A DNA stretch of 64,000 nt. Origin: Streptomyces sp. DG2A-72. Lineage in GTDB: Bacteria; Actinomycetota; Actinomycetes; Streptomycetales; Streptomycetaceae. The stretch covers positions 2,194,001 through 2,258,000 of the forward strand of contig NZ_JASTLC010000001.1 of NCBI RefSeq assembly GCF_030499575.1. Direction: 5' to 3'. The notes beneath the pieces were generated by a model. That model was given only the letters and a program-made list of their open reading frames with translations. It ran no database searches and had not been told where the DNA came from. The stretch's first letter is position 1. Every line of letters begins with the position of its first letter. The translations under genes were made by a program, and so were the position numbers. This document shows positions 22,638 through 31,762 of the stretch, piece after piece.

Positions 22638-23987
22638 CTAGCCGTTACGCGAATCCCACTCGGTCTGAGCCTCGTTGAGCTGTCCGGCCAACGTGTCCAG
22701 GAACTCCTTGGCGCTCATGTCTCCGTTGAGCACCTTCTGGAAGTTCGGCTCGTTGTCGGCCTTGGAGATGGAGTTCCAGTCGGGCAGGTAGTACGGCAGC
22801 TGCACGATCGTCGTCGACCCGTCGTTCAGCGCCTCGGCCGCGAGCTTGGTCGGCTCGGCCTTGGAGATCCACGCGTCCTTCGCGGCATCCGTGTTGGACG
22901 GGATGGCGCCGGCCGATTCGTTCCACTTGGAGTTCGACTCGTGCGACGCGGCGAACTCGATGAACTTCCAGGCGGCTTCCTTGTTCTTGGAGCTCTTGAA
23001 CAGGCCGAGCCCGTCGACCGGGTTGGAGACCTGGACCCGCTTGCCGCCGGGGCCCGTGGGCTGCGGGATGCCGCGGAACTTGTCGGCCCCGAGCGCCTTG
23101 ACGTGGTCCTGATAGGAGCCGAGGTTGTGGTTCAGCATCCCGATGGTGCCGGAGTCCCACTGGGCGACCATCTTGGTGAAGTCGTTGTTCAGGTCGGCGG
23201 CCGGGGTGACCTTCTTGTACAGCGCCGCGTACTTCTCCAGCGCCGCGACGTTCTTCGGGTCGTTGACGGTGGTCTTCTCACCGCTGGCGTCCCAGAAGGA
23301 CGTGATCCCGGACTGCCCGTACATCGCGTCCAGCGCCTGGGCGATGGAACCGGCGCCGCCACGGATCGTGTAGCCGAACTCGTTCTTCTTGACGTCGGTG
23401 AGCTTCTCCGCGGCCTCGTAGAACGTGTCCCAGGTGGTCGGCGCGTCCAGGCCCGCCGCCTTGAACAGGTCGGTGCGGTAGTAGAGGACACCGTTGTTGG
23501 CGGAGGTCGGGATCGAGTACAGCGCGTCGTCACCGCCCCCGGCGGCCTTCAGCGACGTGACCATGTCGTCGTTGAGCTTGCCGTTCAACGACGACTTGGC
23601 GAACCGGTCGTCCAGCGGATCCAGCGCCTCCTGCGCGGCGAAGCCCGCGAGCATCGCCGCGCCGACACCGCCGACGTCCGGCAGGCCGCCGCCCTGGATG
23701 GCGGTGTCCACTTTGGACTGGTAGTCGGTGGCGGGGATGCCGACGTACTCGACCTTGATGTCCGGGTTGGCCTTCTGGAAGTCGGCGATGACCTCCTTCC
23801 AGATGTCGGTGCGGACACCGCCGTTGTTGTCCCAGAAGACGATCTCGCCCTTGCCGCTGCCCTCTTCGCCCTTGTCTCCGCCGGCGCCGCTGCCGTCGTC
23901 ACCGCAGGCGGTGGTGGTCAGGGCGAGGACGGAGCCCAGAGCGACGGCCACGGCGGCGCGCCTGCTTCTGCGGATGCTGATCTTCAT
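22638..23987 (-). CDS. ABC sugar transporter, extracellular binding lipoprotein
   Basis: 449 residues. The lipoprotein signal ends in TTTACGDD, so Cys is lipidated. The mature part has the family 1 binding-protein pattern: KGEIVFWDNNGGVRTDIWKEVIADF, then VEYVGIPATDYQSKVDTAI, YSIPTSANNGVLYYRTDLFKAAGLDAPTTWDTF and GLGLFKSSKNKEAAWKFIEF. It most likely captures oligogalacturonides or arabino-oligosaccharides for the permeases at 30863 and 31759, from which it is separated by six enzyme genes of the same operon. No ATPase gene is nearby; a shared MsiK-type ATPase elsewhere is usual in Streptomyces. Confidence 0.88.
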   Translation of the reverse strand: MKISIRRSRRAAVAVALGSVLALTTTACGDDGSGAGGDKGEEGSGKGEIVFWDNNGGVRTDIWKEVIADFQKANPDIKVEYVGIPATDYQSKVDTAIQGGGLPDVGGVGAAMLAGFAAQEALDPLDDRFAKSSLNGKLNDDMVTSLKAAGGGDDALYSIPTSANNGVLYYRTDLFKAAGLDAPTTWDTFYEAAEKLTDVKKNEFGYTIRGGAGSIAQALDAMYGQSGITSFWDASGEKTTVNDPKNVAALEKYAALYKKVTPAADLNNDFTKMVAQWDSGTIGMLNHNLGSYQDHVKALGADKFRGIPQPTGPGGKRVQVSNPVDGLGLFKSSKNKEAAWKFIEFAASHESNSKWNESAGAIPSNTDAAKDAWISKAEPTKLAAEALNDGSTTIVQLPYYLPDWNSISKADNEPNFQKVLNGDMSAKEFLDTLAGQLNEAQTEWDSRNG

Positions 23988-24001
23988 TGGTCGGCTCTCT
24001 T

Positions 24002-24028
24002 CTTCTGGATCAAACACTTCTGGATCAA
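24002..24028. repeat. 15-bp-period direct repeat in the binding-protein leader
   Basis: CTTCTGGATCAA occurs twice (24002-24013 and 24017-24028), 15 bases apart, in the 63-base gap before the binding-protein start. It may be an operator or a recent duplication that influences translation of this highly needed component. Confidence 0.7.
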
Positions 24029-24050
24029 GCGAGCTGTGAAGTTGTGGGGG

Positions 24051-26051
24051 TCAGTGGCGGGCATACGGCGCCCAGTCGTCCGTGCCGTTGAGGTAGTCGG
24101 CGACGGTGTGCGTCCTGGCGTCGGCGGCGCTCATCTGCGGCCGGTCCGGGGTCACGGCCGCACCCGGGCCGTCGTTCTCGTACTCGGTGAAGCGCGCGTC
24201 CTTCCACGAGAACCCGCTCATGTCGGTCCACGGCGAGGACTTGATCGCGGCGGGCAGCCAGGTGTCGCGGATCAGGACCTGCGCGACGGCGTTCGGCTCG
24301 CCGCCCGGGTGCCAGGGCCGTCCCAGGTGGAAGGACCCGGCCGGCGCGTCGCTCACGATCTCCGAGTCGGTGATCAGGAACCCGTAGGGGTTGTCCTTGA
24401 AGGTCGAGGCGGCGGTGATCCAGCCGTTGTTGGTGGTTGAGCCGCGGTTGAGCGCGCGGATCACGGAGCGCTCGATGACGGTGGTCGCGCGTCCGTAGAT
24501 GAAGTCGACGTCGCCCTCGATGTAGGAGTCGCGGACGTAGACCCTACTGATCACGTCCAGCTTGGGGCTGTTGGTCATCAGGGTGTCCTGGTTGCCCAGG
24601 AAGGCGGTGTTCTCGAAGACGATCCGGTCACCGTTCGTCTTCATCGCCAGCGCCTGCTCGCCCTTGAGCTCGTGGGCGGCCTCGTCGAAGTCGTTGCTGA
24701 AGGTGAGGTTGCGCGCGGTGACGTCGTTGGCGTCGATCCGCACGGTGGCGCTTCCGGTGGAACCGCCGTACTCGGCAGGCGTGTCGTAGACGATGACGGT
24801 GTCGGACCGATCCTGTCCAGTCCCCTGCAGCACGATGTTCGGCTTGTTCGAGGGGATGTGGACCTTCGCCCGGTACGTGCCCGGCGCGACCGCGATCGTC
24901 ACCGTGCTCGCGTTCCCGCTCGGCACGGCGTCCACGGCGGCCTGCACGGTCGGGTAGTCGCCCGGGACGTGCAGCGTCACGGAGTCACCGATCTGCTTCT
25001 GTGGCCCGGAGAACCGCGTCACCAGCGCCGGGACGGCGGCGGCCGGGTCCAGCCGGTACCGGTAGAACTCCCGCGGATCGAAGGCGTCACCCCGCTCGTC
25101 GTGCCGCCCGGTGGTGTTCCTCAGGATCGACCCGCGCTCGACCAACTCGGCCGTCGCGTCCGCCTGGTAGGGGTGCTGGACGCCGTCGTAATAGCTGTTC
25201 TCCAGGACCATCTTGGTCCGGCCGCGCGCCCAGCTGCCGTACGTCCACACCGGGTCTCCGTCGCGCACCTGGTCCGTGAAGTAGTTGTTGTACAGGTGCG
25301 CGTAGGCACAGTTGTCGGCGGAGGGATTGCGCTGTTTCGTGCCGGTGAACCAGTTGTGGTCGATCGTGATCTCGGTGAGGACGTTGGTGGTCCAGCCGAT
25401 CCCGAACGCCTTGTTGTGGTTGGTGAACTGGTTGGAGGAGACAGTGATGTACCGGCTGTCCTTGCGGATGTCGAGCAGCCCGTCACCCATGTGCGTGAAG
25501 CGGTTGTGGTCGATCCAGACGTGGTCGACGGTGTCCATCTGGATCGCGTCGAAGTCGGTGGTCTTGCCGTCCCAGTCGCCCTCGACATAGGAGTCGCGGA
25601 TCGTCAGGTTGCGGATGATGACGTTGCTGGTGCCGGGGTTGAGGTGCAGCTCGCCGTGGACGATCTCGCCGGTGTCGCCGACGCCGATGATCGTCTTGTT
25701 CGAGGTCACGACGATGCCCGAGCCGAACGGCTCGACCTCGATCGCCCCCGACACCCGGATGATGTACGGCTCTTCGGCCGCCGCGTACTTGGCCAGCGCG
25801 GCCTGGTCGGTGACGGTCACGACCTGGCCGCCCGCGCCGCCGGTGGTGCCGCCGGCCAAGGAGGCGAAGCCGTGCGGCCGGTCGCTCCAGCGGTCGGCGG
25901 AGGCCGGGACGGCGGGGGCGGCCGGATCGGGGGTCGCGGCACGGGCGTCGCCGAGGGTCCCGAGGCACAGGGCGCCCACCAGGGCGATCACGGCGGCGAC
26001 GACCCGGCCGTGCCCGGGTCTCGACAAGCGCTTGCTACGGAAGGGCGTCAT
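24051..26051 (-). CDS. Bifunctional secreted pectate lyase-pectinesterase (PL1-CE8)
   Basis: 666 residues with a signal peptide (about 15-42). Residues ~60-340 form a PL1 lyase: FASLAGGTTGGAGG, SNKTIIGVG, DHVWIDHNRFTHMGDGLLDIRKDSRYITVSSNQF, KQRNPSADNCAYAHLYNNYF. Residues ~370-660 form a CE8 methylesterase: GEQALAMKTNGDRIVF, FLGNQDTLMTN, YIEGDVDFIYGRATTVIE, HLGRPWHPG. Both active-site sets look intact, except that the lyase has KQRNPS where the other PL1 copies have RAPRVR. Linking demethylation to cleavage in one chain would make the enzyme act processively on methylated pectin. The ATG at 26051 has GGGAG 6 bases upstream; an operon member. Confidence 0.9.
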   Translation of the reverse strand: MTPFRSKRLSRPGHGRVVAAVIALVGALCLGTLGDARAATPDPAAPAVPASADRWSDRPHGFASLAGGTTGGAGGQVVTVTDQAALAKYAAAEEPYIIRVSGAIEVEPFGSGIVVTSNKTIIGVGDTGEIVHGELHLNPGTSNVIIRNLTIRDSYVEGDWDGKTTDFDAIQMDTVDHVWIDHNRFTHMGDGLLDIRKDSRYITVSSNQFTNHNKAFGIGWTTNVLTEITIDHNWFTGTKQRNPSADNCAYAHLYNNYFTDQVRDGDPVWTYGSWARGRTKMVLENSYYDGVQHPYQADATAELVERGSILRNTTGRHDERGDAFDPREFYRYRLDPAAAVPALVTRFSGPQKQIGDSVTLHVPGDYPTVQAAVDAVPSGNASTVTIAVAPGTYRAKVHIPSNKPNIVLQGTGQDRSDTVIVYDTPAEYGGSTGSATVRIDANDVTARNLTFSNDFDEAAHELKGEQALAMKTNGDRIVFENTAFLGNQDTLMTNSPKLDVISRVYVRDSYIEGDVDFIYGRATTVIERSVIRALNRGSTTNNGWITAASTFKDNPYGFLITDSEIVSDAPAGSFHLGRPWHPGGEPNAVAQVLIRDTWLPAAIKSSPWTDMSGFSWKDARFTEYENDGPGAAVTPDRPQMSAADARTHTVADYLNGTDDWAPYARH

Positions 26052-26084
26052 TGCGGCTCCCAACAGGCTTACGGGTGACGTGCG

Positions 26085-27593
26085 TTACGAGGGGGTGATC
26101 CGGAACTCGGTGAAGACCGCGGCGCCGGCGTGTCCCCCGCCGACGGGCGCGAGCGCGAACAGTCCGAGCAGGGCGCCGACCCAGCGCCAGGGTGTGGCGG
26201 CGAAGACGGGACCGGAGGACGTCCAGCCGTCGCCGATGTCGTACGAGAAGCGGCAGCGTGCCCCGGAGCCGATCTCGATCCGCAGCCGGGCCCGTCCGCC
26301 GGGCGCGAGCCGCGGATGGGCGGCGTCCCGTTCGTGCTCGGCGACGGCCTCGGCGAACCGGTGCACCAGGTGGACCGTCCCGTCGGTCCCCCGTTGCAAC
26401 CCGATCCAGCTGAAGGCGTCTCCGAGCACCGCGAGCCCTGCCCGGGACCCCGGCTCCTCGCTGTGCAGGTGCAGCCCGACCTCCACCGTGCAGGGCGTCC
26501 CGGGCAGCCGCTGGGTGAGGACGCTCGGCAGTTTGCGCAGGTCGTGGGTGTCGGCCGAGCGGACGCAGGTGAGGCGGAGGCCGTCGCCGGAGTGCTGGGT
26601 GGCCCAGCCGTCCTGCGGGTTGGCGGTCCACTGCCACTGGCGGCCGTGGCGTCCGCCGGGGAAGTCGTCGTCGGTGGCGGGCGCGGCGGCCGGCTGCGGT
26701 GGCAGATTCGGGCGCTTGTGTACGGCGACGGGGGCTCCGTCGTCGCCGAGTACCGGCCAGCCGTCCGTGCCCCAGCGCATCGGCTGGAGGTGGACGACCC
26801 GGCCGTACGCACCGCGCTGCTGGAAGTGCAGGAACCAGTCCTCACCGGACGGGGTGCGCACCCAGCCGCCCTGGTGCGGCCCGTTGACGTCGGTGTCCTT
26901 CTGCTCGAGGACGATCCTCTCCTCGTACGGCCCGAAGAACCCGCGTGAGCGGAAGGCGCCCTGCCAGCCGGTCTCGACTCCCCCGGCGGGGGCGAGGATC
27001 CAGAACCAGCCGTCGTGCCGGTAGAGCTTGGGGCCTTCGAGGGTGAACCAGCCGGGGATGCGGTCCCCGTCGACGATCACCTTGCCCTCGTCGAGAAGTG
27101 ACGTCCCGTCAGGGTGCATCCGGTGGCCGGTGAGGCGGTTCTTGATGCCGGAGCGGGACTTGGCCCAGGCGTGGACGAGGTAGGCCTCGCCGGTCTCGTC
27201 GTCCCAGAGCGGGCAGGGGTCGATCAGGCCCTTGCCCGCCTTGACGAGGTGGGGGCGGGTCCAGGGACCGCGGATCTCGGGGGCGTTGATCTGGTGGATG
27301 CCCTGGTCGGGGTCGCCCCAGAAGATCCAGAACCGGTCGTCGTGGTGGCGGAGGGCGGGTGCCCAGACTCCGCAGTCGTGGCGTGGGGACCTGAACTCGG
27401 CCGCGGGCTCCAGGCGCCCGAGGGCGTGGCCGACCAGGGTCCAGTTGACCAGGTCGCGGGAGTGGAGCAGGGGCAGGCCGGGGGCGCGGCCGAAGCTGGA
27501 GGCCGTGAGGTAGAAGTCGTCGCCCACGCGGACCACGTCGGGGTCGGACCAGTCCGCGTCGAGGATCGGGTTGCGGTAGGTGTCGGTCGTCAT
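26085..27593 (-). CDS. Family 43 glycoside hydrolase, cytoplasmic
   Basis: 502 residues without signal peptide. The catalytic triad of GH43 is visible: base Asp17 (DADWSDPDVV), pKa-modulating Asp125 (GLIDPCPLWDD) and acid Glu186 (FTLEGPKLY). A C-terminal jelly-roll domain (about 340-500; QWQWTANPQDGW, FSWIGLQRG, GARCRFSYDIGDGW) matches the extra domain of beta-xylosidase/exo-arabinofuranosidase-type members. Being intracellular, it probably finishes imported oligosaccharides. It overlaps the PmoA-like gene by ATGA and lies 33 bases before the PL1-CE8 gene. Confidence 0.9.
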   Translation of the reverse strand: MTTDTYRNPILDADWSDPDVVRVGDDFYLTASSFGRAPGLPLLHSRDLVNWTLVGHALGRLEPAAEFRSPRHDCGVWAPALRHHDDRFWIFWGDPDQGIHQINAPEIRGPWTRPHLVKAGKGLIDPCPLWDDETGEAYLVHAWAKSRSGIKNRLTGHRMHPDGTSLLDEGKVIVDGDRIPGWFTLEGPKLYRHDGWFWILAPAGGVETGWQGAFRSRGFFGPYEERIVLEQKDTDVNGPHQGGWVRTPSGEDWFLHFQQRGAYGRVVHLQPMRWGTDGWPVLGDDGAPVAVHKRPNLPPQPAAAPATDDDFPGGRHGRQWQWTANPQDGWATQHSGDGLRLTCVRSADTHDLRKLPSVLTQRLPGTPCTVEVGLHLHSEEPGSRAGLAVLGDAFSWIGLQRGTDGTVHLVHRFAEAVAEHERDAAHPRLAPGGRARLRIEIGSGARCRFSYDIGDGWTSSGPVFAATPWRWVGALLGLFALAPVGGGHAGAAVFTEFRITPS

Positions 27594-28435
27594 GCGCTCA
27601 CCGCCTTGCGCACCAGGGACGCCGCTTCGAGCCGGCTGATGCGGCCGTCGGCGACGACGGTGACGATCCGGCGGACGGCGGTCTCACCGGGCAGGATCGG
27701 CAGCCGCTCCTCGGCGGCGAGACAGGAGCCCACGCCGGGATACTCCGTGGCGCGCACGAACCACTGGTCCCAGCGGGTCTGTTCGGTGGCCCCGGCGAAG
27801 ATCAGGGTCCAGGTGGAGCCCGCGAGAGCCACCCAGGCGGCGCGGGTGCCGTGGACCTCCTGCTCGCCCTCGCGGTCGATGGTGAACACGTCCGGCGTCG
27901 TGGACTCCTTGCGCGCCCGCCAGAAGAAGCCGCCGTAGGCAGCGCCGGGGCGGCCGTTGGTGGCCGGGCTGCCGATCGACAGCGGGGCGGAGGTGACGTT
28001 GGTGAGGGAGAAGGTGAGGTCCAACGCCCAGGCGGCGTCGGTGAGTTCGGTGGCCGCCACCGTACGGCGCTCGCGCAGCAGCTCAGCTCCCGTGGCCACC
28101 CAGCGCAACTCCTCCACGAAGCCGTCGGGGTCGCGGAGCTGGAACGCGGTGTGCCGCTGGGCTCCGTGGTTGTCCAGCTCGGTGGGGCCCCGGTCGCGGA
28201 CGTAGGTGCGTCCGCCCCAGAAGTTGTGCCCCTCGACGTCGGGAACGGCGACACCGACGCCGAGGTGGTGTGTGTGGTCGGCGGGGCTCAGCTCGGTGAC
28301 CGCCGTGCCGGCCAGGGTGGTGACGGGGTGCAGATAGGGGCGTGGGGAGAGCCGGGGGGCCAGCTCGGGCCGCGTCACATAGCGGGCGACCGGGCGGCCC
28401 GCGACGCGCAGGACCGGGGAGTCGGGGGTCGTCAT
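27590..28435 (-). CDS. PmoA-like DUF6807 protein
   Basis: 281 residues matching the DUF6807 ('methane oxygenase PmoA') family: PRPYLHPVTTLAGTAVTELSP, DHTHHLGVGVAVPDVEGHNFWGG, GSPATNGRPGAAYGGFFWRA. The name is historical; the family is not a methane oxygenase. It typically neighbours Gfo/Idh/MocA oxidoreductases and glycosidases in carbohydrate loci, as it does here, with overlaps on both sides. The conserved His pair (HTHHLG) and the Tyr/Trp-rich core suggest a sugar-binding or isomerase-like fold, but the reaction is unknown. Confidence 0.82.
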   Translation of the reverse strand: MTTPDSPVLRVAGRPVARYVTRPELAPRLSPRPYLHPVTTLAGTAVTELSPADHTHHLGVGVAVPDVEGHNFWGGRTYVRDRGPTELDNHGAQRHTAFQLRDPDGFVEELRWVATGAELLRERRTVAATELTDAAWALDLTFSLTNVTSAPLSIGSPATNGRPGAAYGGFFWRARKESTTPDVFTIDREGEQEVHGTRAAWVALAGSTWTLIFAGATEQTRWDQWFVRATEYPGVGSCLAAEERLPILPGETAVRRIVTVVADGRISRLEAASLVRKAVSA

Positions 28436-29586
28436 CAGGTGCTCACCTCTTTCGGGCGCGCTTGCGGGAGCGCCCAGGGGGCGCCCAGCTCGGAGTAGAG
28501 GGAGAGGGTGTCGGCGGCAGCGGCGACGAGGCCGTCGACGCCGGGGACCACCCGGCGGCCCTCTGCGGGGACGAAGTGCCAGGCCTCCTCCGGCAGCGGG
28601 GCCGGGTCGGGGGCCAGTCGAATCGCTTCCACGACCTTCATGAAGGCGCCCGTCGAGTCCGGCGTGACCAGCAGCTCGGCGCCGGTGGTGACGTGGTCGA
28701 CGAGGTTCTCCAGCAGGTCCGTACGGCCGTACTCGGTCTCCTCCGGACCGTGGTCGGCACGCTGGAGCAGCACGCGGTCCTGCTTGTACCAGAAGGTGAT
28801 CCGGCCGCGGCTGCCGTGCACGAGGACGTACGGCTCATCGGGATGCTCGGCGCACAGGGTCGCGGCGACGGTGACCGAGCGGCCCTTTGTGGTGGTGACG
28901 CGGACGCAGGAGGTGTCGTCGGACTCGATGTCGTTGGCGCGCAGCAGCTCGGTCTCGATGTCGGTGACGTCCTCGGCGCGGGTCGTGCCGTTCAGCGCGA
29001 GGGCGGTGGCGACGGCGTGCGCGAGCGGGTTGGTCAGCACCCCGTCGATCACCTCGACGCCGTTCAGCCGCCGCTTTCCCGCCCAAGGCGCACGCCGGTA
29101 GTACGCCTCGGCGCGCGCCCAGGCCCCCGCCCCGCCGATGCCGACCAGTTCACCGATCGCCCCCTCGGCGATCAGCTCACGGATCACCGGCACCGCGTGC
29201 GAGCCCAGCGACTGGAACCCGATCTGGCAGGCGACGCCCGCCCGGGCGACCCCGTCGGCCATCCGGCGGAACTCGGCGTACGACGGCGCGGGCGGCTTCT
29301 CCAGCAGGAGATGCACACCCCTGGCGGCGGCCGTCAGGGCGAGGTCGGTGTGGGTCGGGATCGGCGTGCAGATCACGGCGATCCGCGCACCGGTGGAGTC
29401 GAGGAGGGCGCCGAAGTCGGACGACTGGGCGGGCAGTTCCCGGCCTTGGAGTTCCGCCTCGGTCAGCGGCGTCAGTTCGCAGATGCCGGCCAGGCGTACC
29501 AGCCCCTTGTCCTGGAGCCTGCGGATGTTCTCGACGTGCCAGCGGCCATGGCCACGCGCGCCCGCCAGGACGATGTCTACGGTCAT
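28435..29586 (-). CDS. Gfo/Idh/MocA-family oxidoreductase
   Basis: 383 residues. The N-terminal Rossmann domain opens with VDIVLAGARGHGRWHVENI and holds the EKPPAPS motif (Glu-Lys-Pro) at about 97-103. The C-terminal alpha/beta domain includes GVEVIDGVLTNPLAHAVATALAL, which positions the catalytic His/Asp region. Such enzymes oxidise or reduce sugars, inositols or uronates with NAD(P). Within a pectin operon and fused by overlaps to a PmoA-like protein and a pectate lyase, a sugar or uronate derivative is the likely substrate. The exact one is not readable. Confidence 0.87.
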   Translation of the reverse strand: MTVDIVLAGARGHGRWHVENIRRLQDKGLVRLAGICELTPLTEAELQGRELPAQSSDFGALLDSTGARIAVICTPIPTHTDLALTAAARGVHLLLEKPPAPSYAEFRRMADGVARAGVACQIGFQSLGSHAVPVIRELIAEGAIGELVGIGGAGAWARAEAYYRRAPWAGKRRLNGVEVIDGVLTNPLAHAVATALALNGTTRAEDVTDIETELLRANDIESDDTSCVRVTTTKGRSVTVAATLCAEHPDEPYVLVHGSRGRITFWYKQDRVLLQRADHGPEETEYGRTDLLENLVDHVTTGAELLVTPDSTGAFMKVVEAIRLAPDPAPLPEEAWHFVPAEGRRVVPGVDGLVAAAADTLSLYSELGAPWALPQARPKEVST

Positions 29587-30866
29587 GGGATCCTCCCTGC
29601 GCCCGCGCCGCGTGCCACCTCTCGGTCGGCCCGCTCGGCGCTGTCGATCTTTGTGTGCAGGGTAGGTGTCCAGCCGACGTCGGCCGTGAGATCGCGCTCG
29701 CTACCGGAGTTGTAGGCGTTGTAAATCGCCAGCAGATCGACCGGATAGCCGTTGAAGAGGGTGCCGGTCTGGTGCAGGGCGGTGCCGTTCCAGCTCTTCA
29801 CCAGGTCGGCGACCTCGATGTGGCCGGGGGTGTGGAAGGCGTTGTTCTCGGCGTAGAGGGCGGACTCGACGGAGATGCCGAGCGAGTACCGGTAGTCGTC
29901 CTTGATGGCGTACCGGTTGTTGTAGACGTGCACCTGCCCGAAGCGGACGCGTGGAGCGCGCTGTACGACGGACTCGAACTCGTTGTGGTGCAGGGTCACC
30001 CGGAGCTTGCCGCGATCGCCCGTCGCCGAGTCGCCGCTGCCGATCAGCATCGCCTTGTCGTGGTCGGCGAACCGGCTCCAGGAGACGGTGATCAGGTCGG
30101 AGCCGTTGGTGATGTCCAGCAGGCCGTCGTGGCGGAGGTAGTTGCGGGCGAAGTAGGTGGGCTCCTTCGCGTCGGGGTGGCCCTTGTCGCTCGCGGTGAT
30201 GTGGTCGATCCAGACGTGGGTGGCGCCGGTCAGCCACAGGTTGTCGTACGCCGTCTTCCAGTCGCCGAGGCCGCCGGTGTTGGGCTGCCAGACGGGGAAG
30301 CAGTCGTAGGCGTCGCGGAGTTCGAGGTTGCGGATGATGACGTTGCCCGCGTTCTTGACCTGGAGGCTTGCGCCTTTGAGTACCGCTGAGGAGCCGAGTC
30401 CGACGATCGTGGTGTTGGAGCCGACGTTCAGGACGACCCGTTCGGCCTGCTTCGCGGCGGACGCCTGGCGGGCCTCCTCCTGCGGGCCGCTCGGCTTCGC
30501 CCCACCCCAGGTGCGGGGGTCGTACGCGGCCAGGTACTTCTTGAGGCTGTAGCCGTCGGTGGCGTAGTCGGCGCAGTCCAGGTGGTCGCCGTCGTCGTCG
30601 GTGTTGGCGTCGATCGTCCCTGCGATCCGGATGATCTTCGGGGTGTCGCTGCCGCCGTCGAGGGCACGGACCAGTTCGGCGCGGTCGGTGACGGTGAAGA
30701 CATGGGCGTCGTCGGCGGCTGAGCCTCCGGTGGTGCCGGGACCGTACGCCGCCCAGCCGTCGTTGGCGGGCAGGGTGTCGCGGCTGATGTCACGGTCCTC
30801 GGCGTGGGCGGGGACGCTGAGCGCGGCCAACAGCGCCAGCGGCACGATGAGTTGATGCTTTCTCAT
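29583..30866 (-). CDS. Secreted pectate lyase, family PL1
   Basis: 427 residues with a Sec signal peptide (RKHQLIVPLALLAALSVPAHA). The PL1 pattern comprises GWAAYGPGTTGGSAADDAH, NTTIVGLGSSAVLKGASLQV, THVWIDHITASDKGHPDAKE, RHDGLLDITNGSDLITVSWSRF and VQRAPRVRFGQVHVYNN with the catalytic Arg. The ATG at 30866 overlaps the permease stop, so this secreted enzyme is translated directly after the transporter; the stop overlaps the oxidoreductase start. It is a close relative of the lyase at 20330. Confidence 0.9.
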   Translation of the reverse strand: MRKHQLIVPLALLAALSVPAHAEDRDISRDTLPANDGWAAYGPGTTGGSAADDAHVFTVTDRAELVRALDGGSDTPKIIRIAGTIDANTDDDGDHLDCADYATDGYSLKKYLAAYDPRTWGGAKPSGPQEEARQASAAKQAERVVLNVGSNTTIVGLGSSAVLKGASLQVKNAGNVIIRNLELRDAYDCFPVWQPNTGGLGDWKTAYDNLWLTGATHVWIDHITASDKGHPDAKEPTYFARNYLRHDGLLDITNGSDLITVSWSRFADHDKAMLIGSGDSATGDRGKLRVTLHHNEFESVVQRAPRVRFGQVHVYNNRYAIKDDYRYSLGISVESALYAENNAFHTPGHIEVADLVKSWNGTALHQTGTLFNGYPVDLLAIYNAYNSGSERDLTADVGWTPTLHTKIDSAERADREVARGAGAGRIP

Positions 30867-31762
30867 CCCTTCACCGCCCCCGCGCTGAAGCCGGTGATCA
30901 GCCACTTCTGGATGAAGGCGAAGACGATCACCACGGGTACGGCCGCGATGATGCCGCCCGCGGCGAGCGCGCCGAGGTCGACGCTGTCCGCGCTCATCAA
31001 AGTGTTCAGGCCGACCGGGATGGTCTGCTTCTCCTGGTTGTTGAGGAACATCAGGGCGAACAGGAAGTGGTTCCAGGAGTGCACGAAGGCGAAGGAGCCG
31101 ACAGCGATCAGACCGGGGCGCAGCAGCGGCAGGACGACGATCCGGAAGGCCTTCATCCGGCCGCAGCCGTCGACCCAGGCGGCCTCCTCCAGGGAGTACG
31201 GCACGTTCTTGATGAAGTTGCTGATCAGGATGATCGACAGCGGTAGCTGGAAGACCGTCTCCGCGAGGATGACGCTGCCCAGCGAGTTGATCATCTGCAG
31301 TTCGGCGAAGATCTCGAACAGCGGAACCAGGAGCAGCGCGCCCGGCACGAACTGGGAGCACAGCAGCCCCAGCATGAACGCCCGCTTGACCTTGAAGTTG
31401 AACCGGGCGAGGGCGTAGCCGCCGGCCAGCGCGACGACCGTCGTCATCACCAGGGTCGCGACGCCGACGAGGACGCTGTTCTGGAAGTAGGTGCCGAAGG
31501 CCCGGTCCGTCCACACCTTCTCGAAGTGGTCGAAGGTCATCGGCCAGGGCACGAGCGAGGTGGAGCCGGCCGGACGGAGCGCGAAGAGCAGGATCCAGTA
31601 GAAGGGGATCAGGGTGAAGACCAGGTAGATCCCCAGCGGGGTGTAGATCTGCCAGCGTGGGGCCTCGTCCCAGGTGCGGCGCTTCTTCGCCGGACGCTGC
31701 GGCTCGGGGACCGGGCGGCGGGCGGCCGGGGCGACCGCGGTGGCCTCCTTGATGGTGCTCAC
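30863..31762 (-). CDS. ABC sugar transporter permease, MalG type
   Basis: 299 residues with six membrane helices after a ~30-residue polar head. The EAA loop that contacts the ATPase is YSLEEAAWVDGCGRMKAFRIVVLPLLRPG (about residues 185-213). It forms the membrane channel with the permease encoded just upstream (overlap ATGA) and with the binding protein at 22638. The likely cargo is pectin-derived oligosaccharides, judging from the lyase and esterase genes in the same transcript. Confidence 0.92.
   Translation of the reverse strand: MSTIKEATAVAPAARRPVPEPQRPAKKRRTWDEAPRWQIYTPLGIYLVFTLIPFYWILLFALRPAGSTSLVPWPMTFDHFEKVWTDRAFGTYFQNSVLVGVATLVMTTVVALAGGYALARFNFKVKRAFMLGLLCSQFVPGALLLVPLFEIFAELQMINSLGSVILAETVFQLPLSIILISNFIKNVPYSLEEAAWVDGCGRMKAFRIVVLPLLRPGLIAVGSFAFVHSWNHFLFALMFLNNQEKQTIPVGLNTLMSADSVDLGALAAGGIIAAVPVVIVFAFIQKWLITGFSAGAVKG

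Noticed and set aside
27590..28435. Methane monooxygenase subunit suggested by the name PmoA
   Set aside because: The family name is a historical label; the protein is soluble and belongs to a carbohydrate locus.
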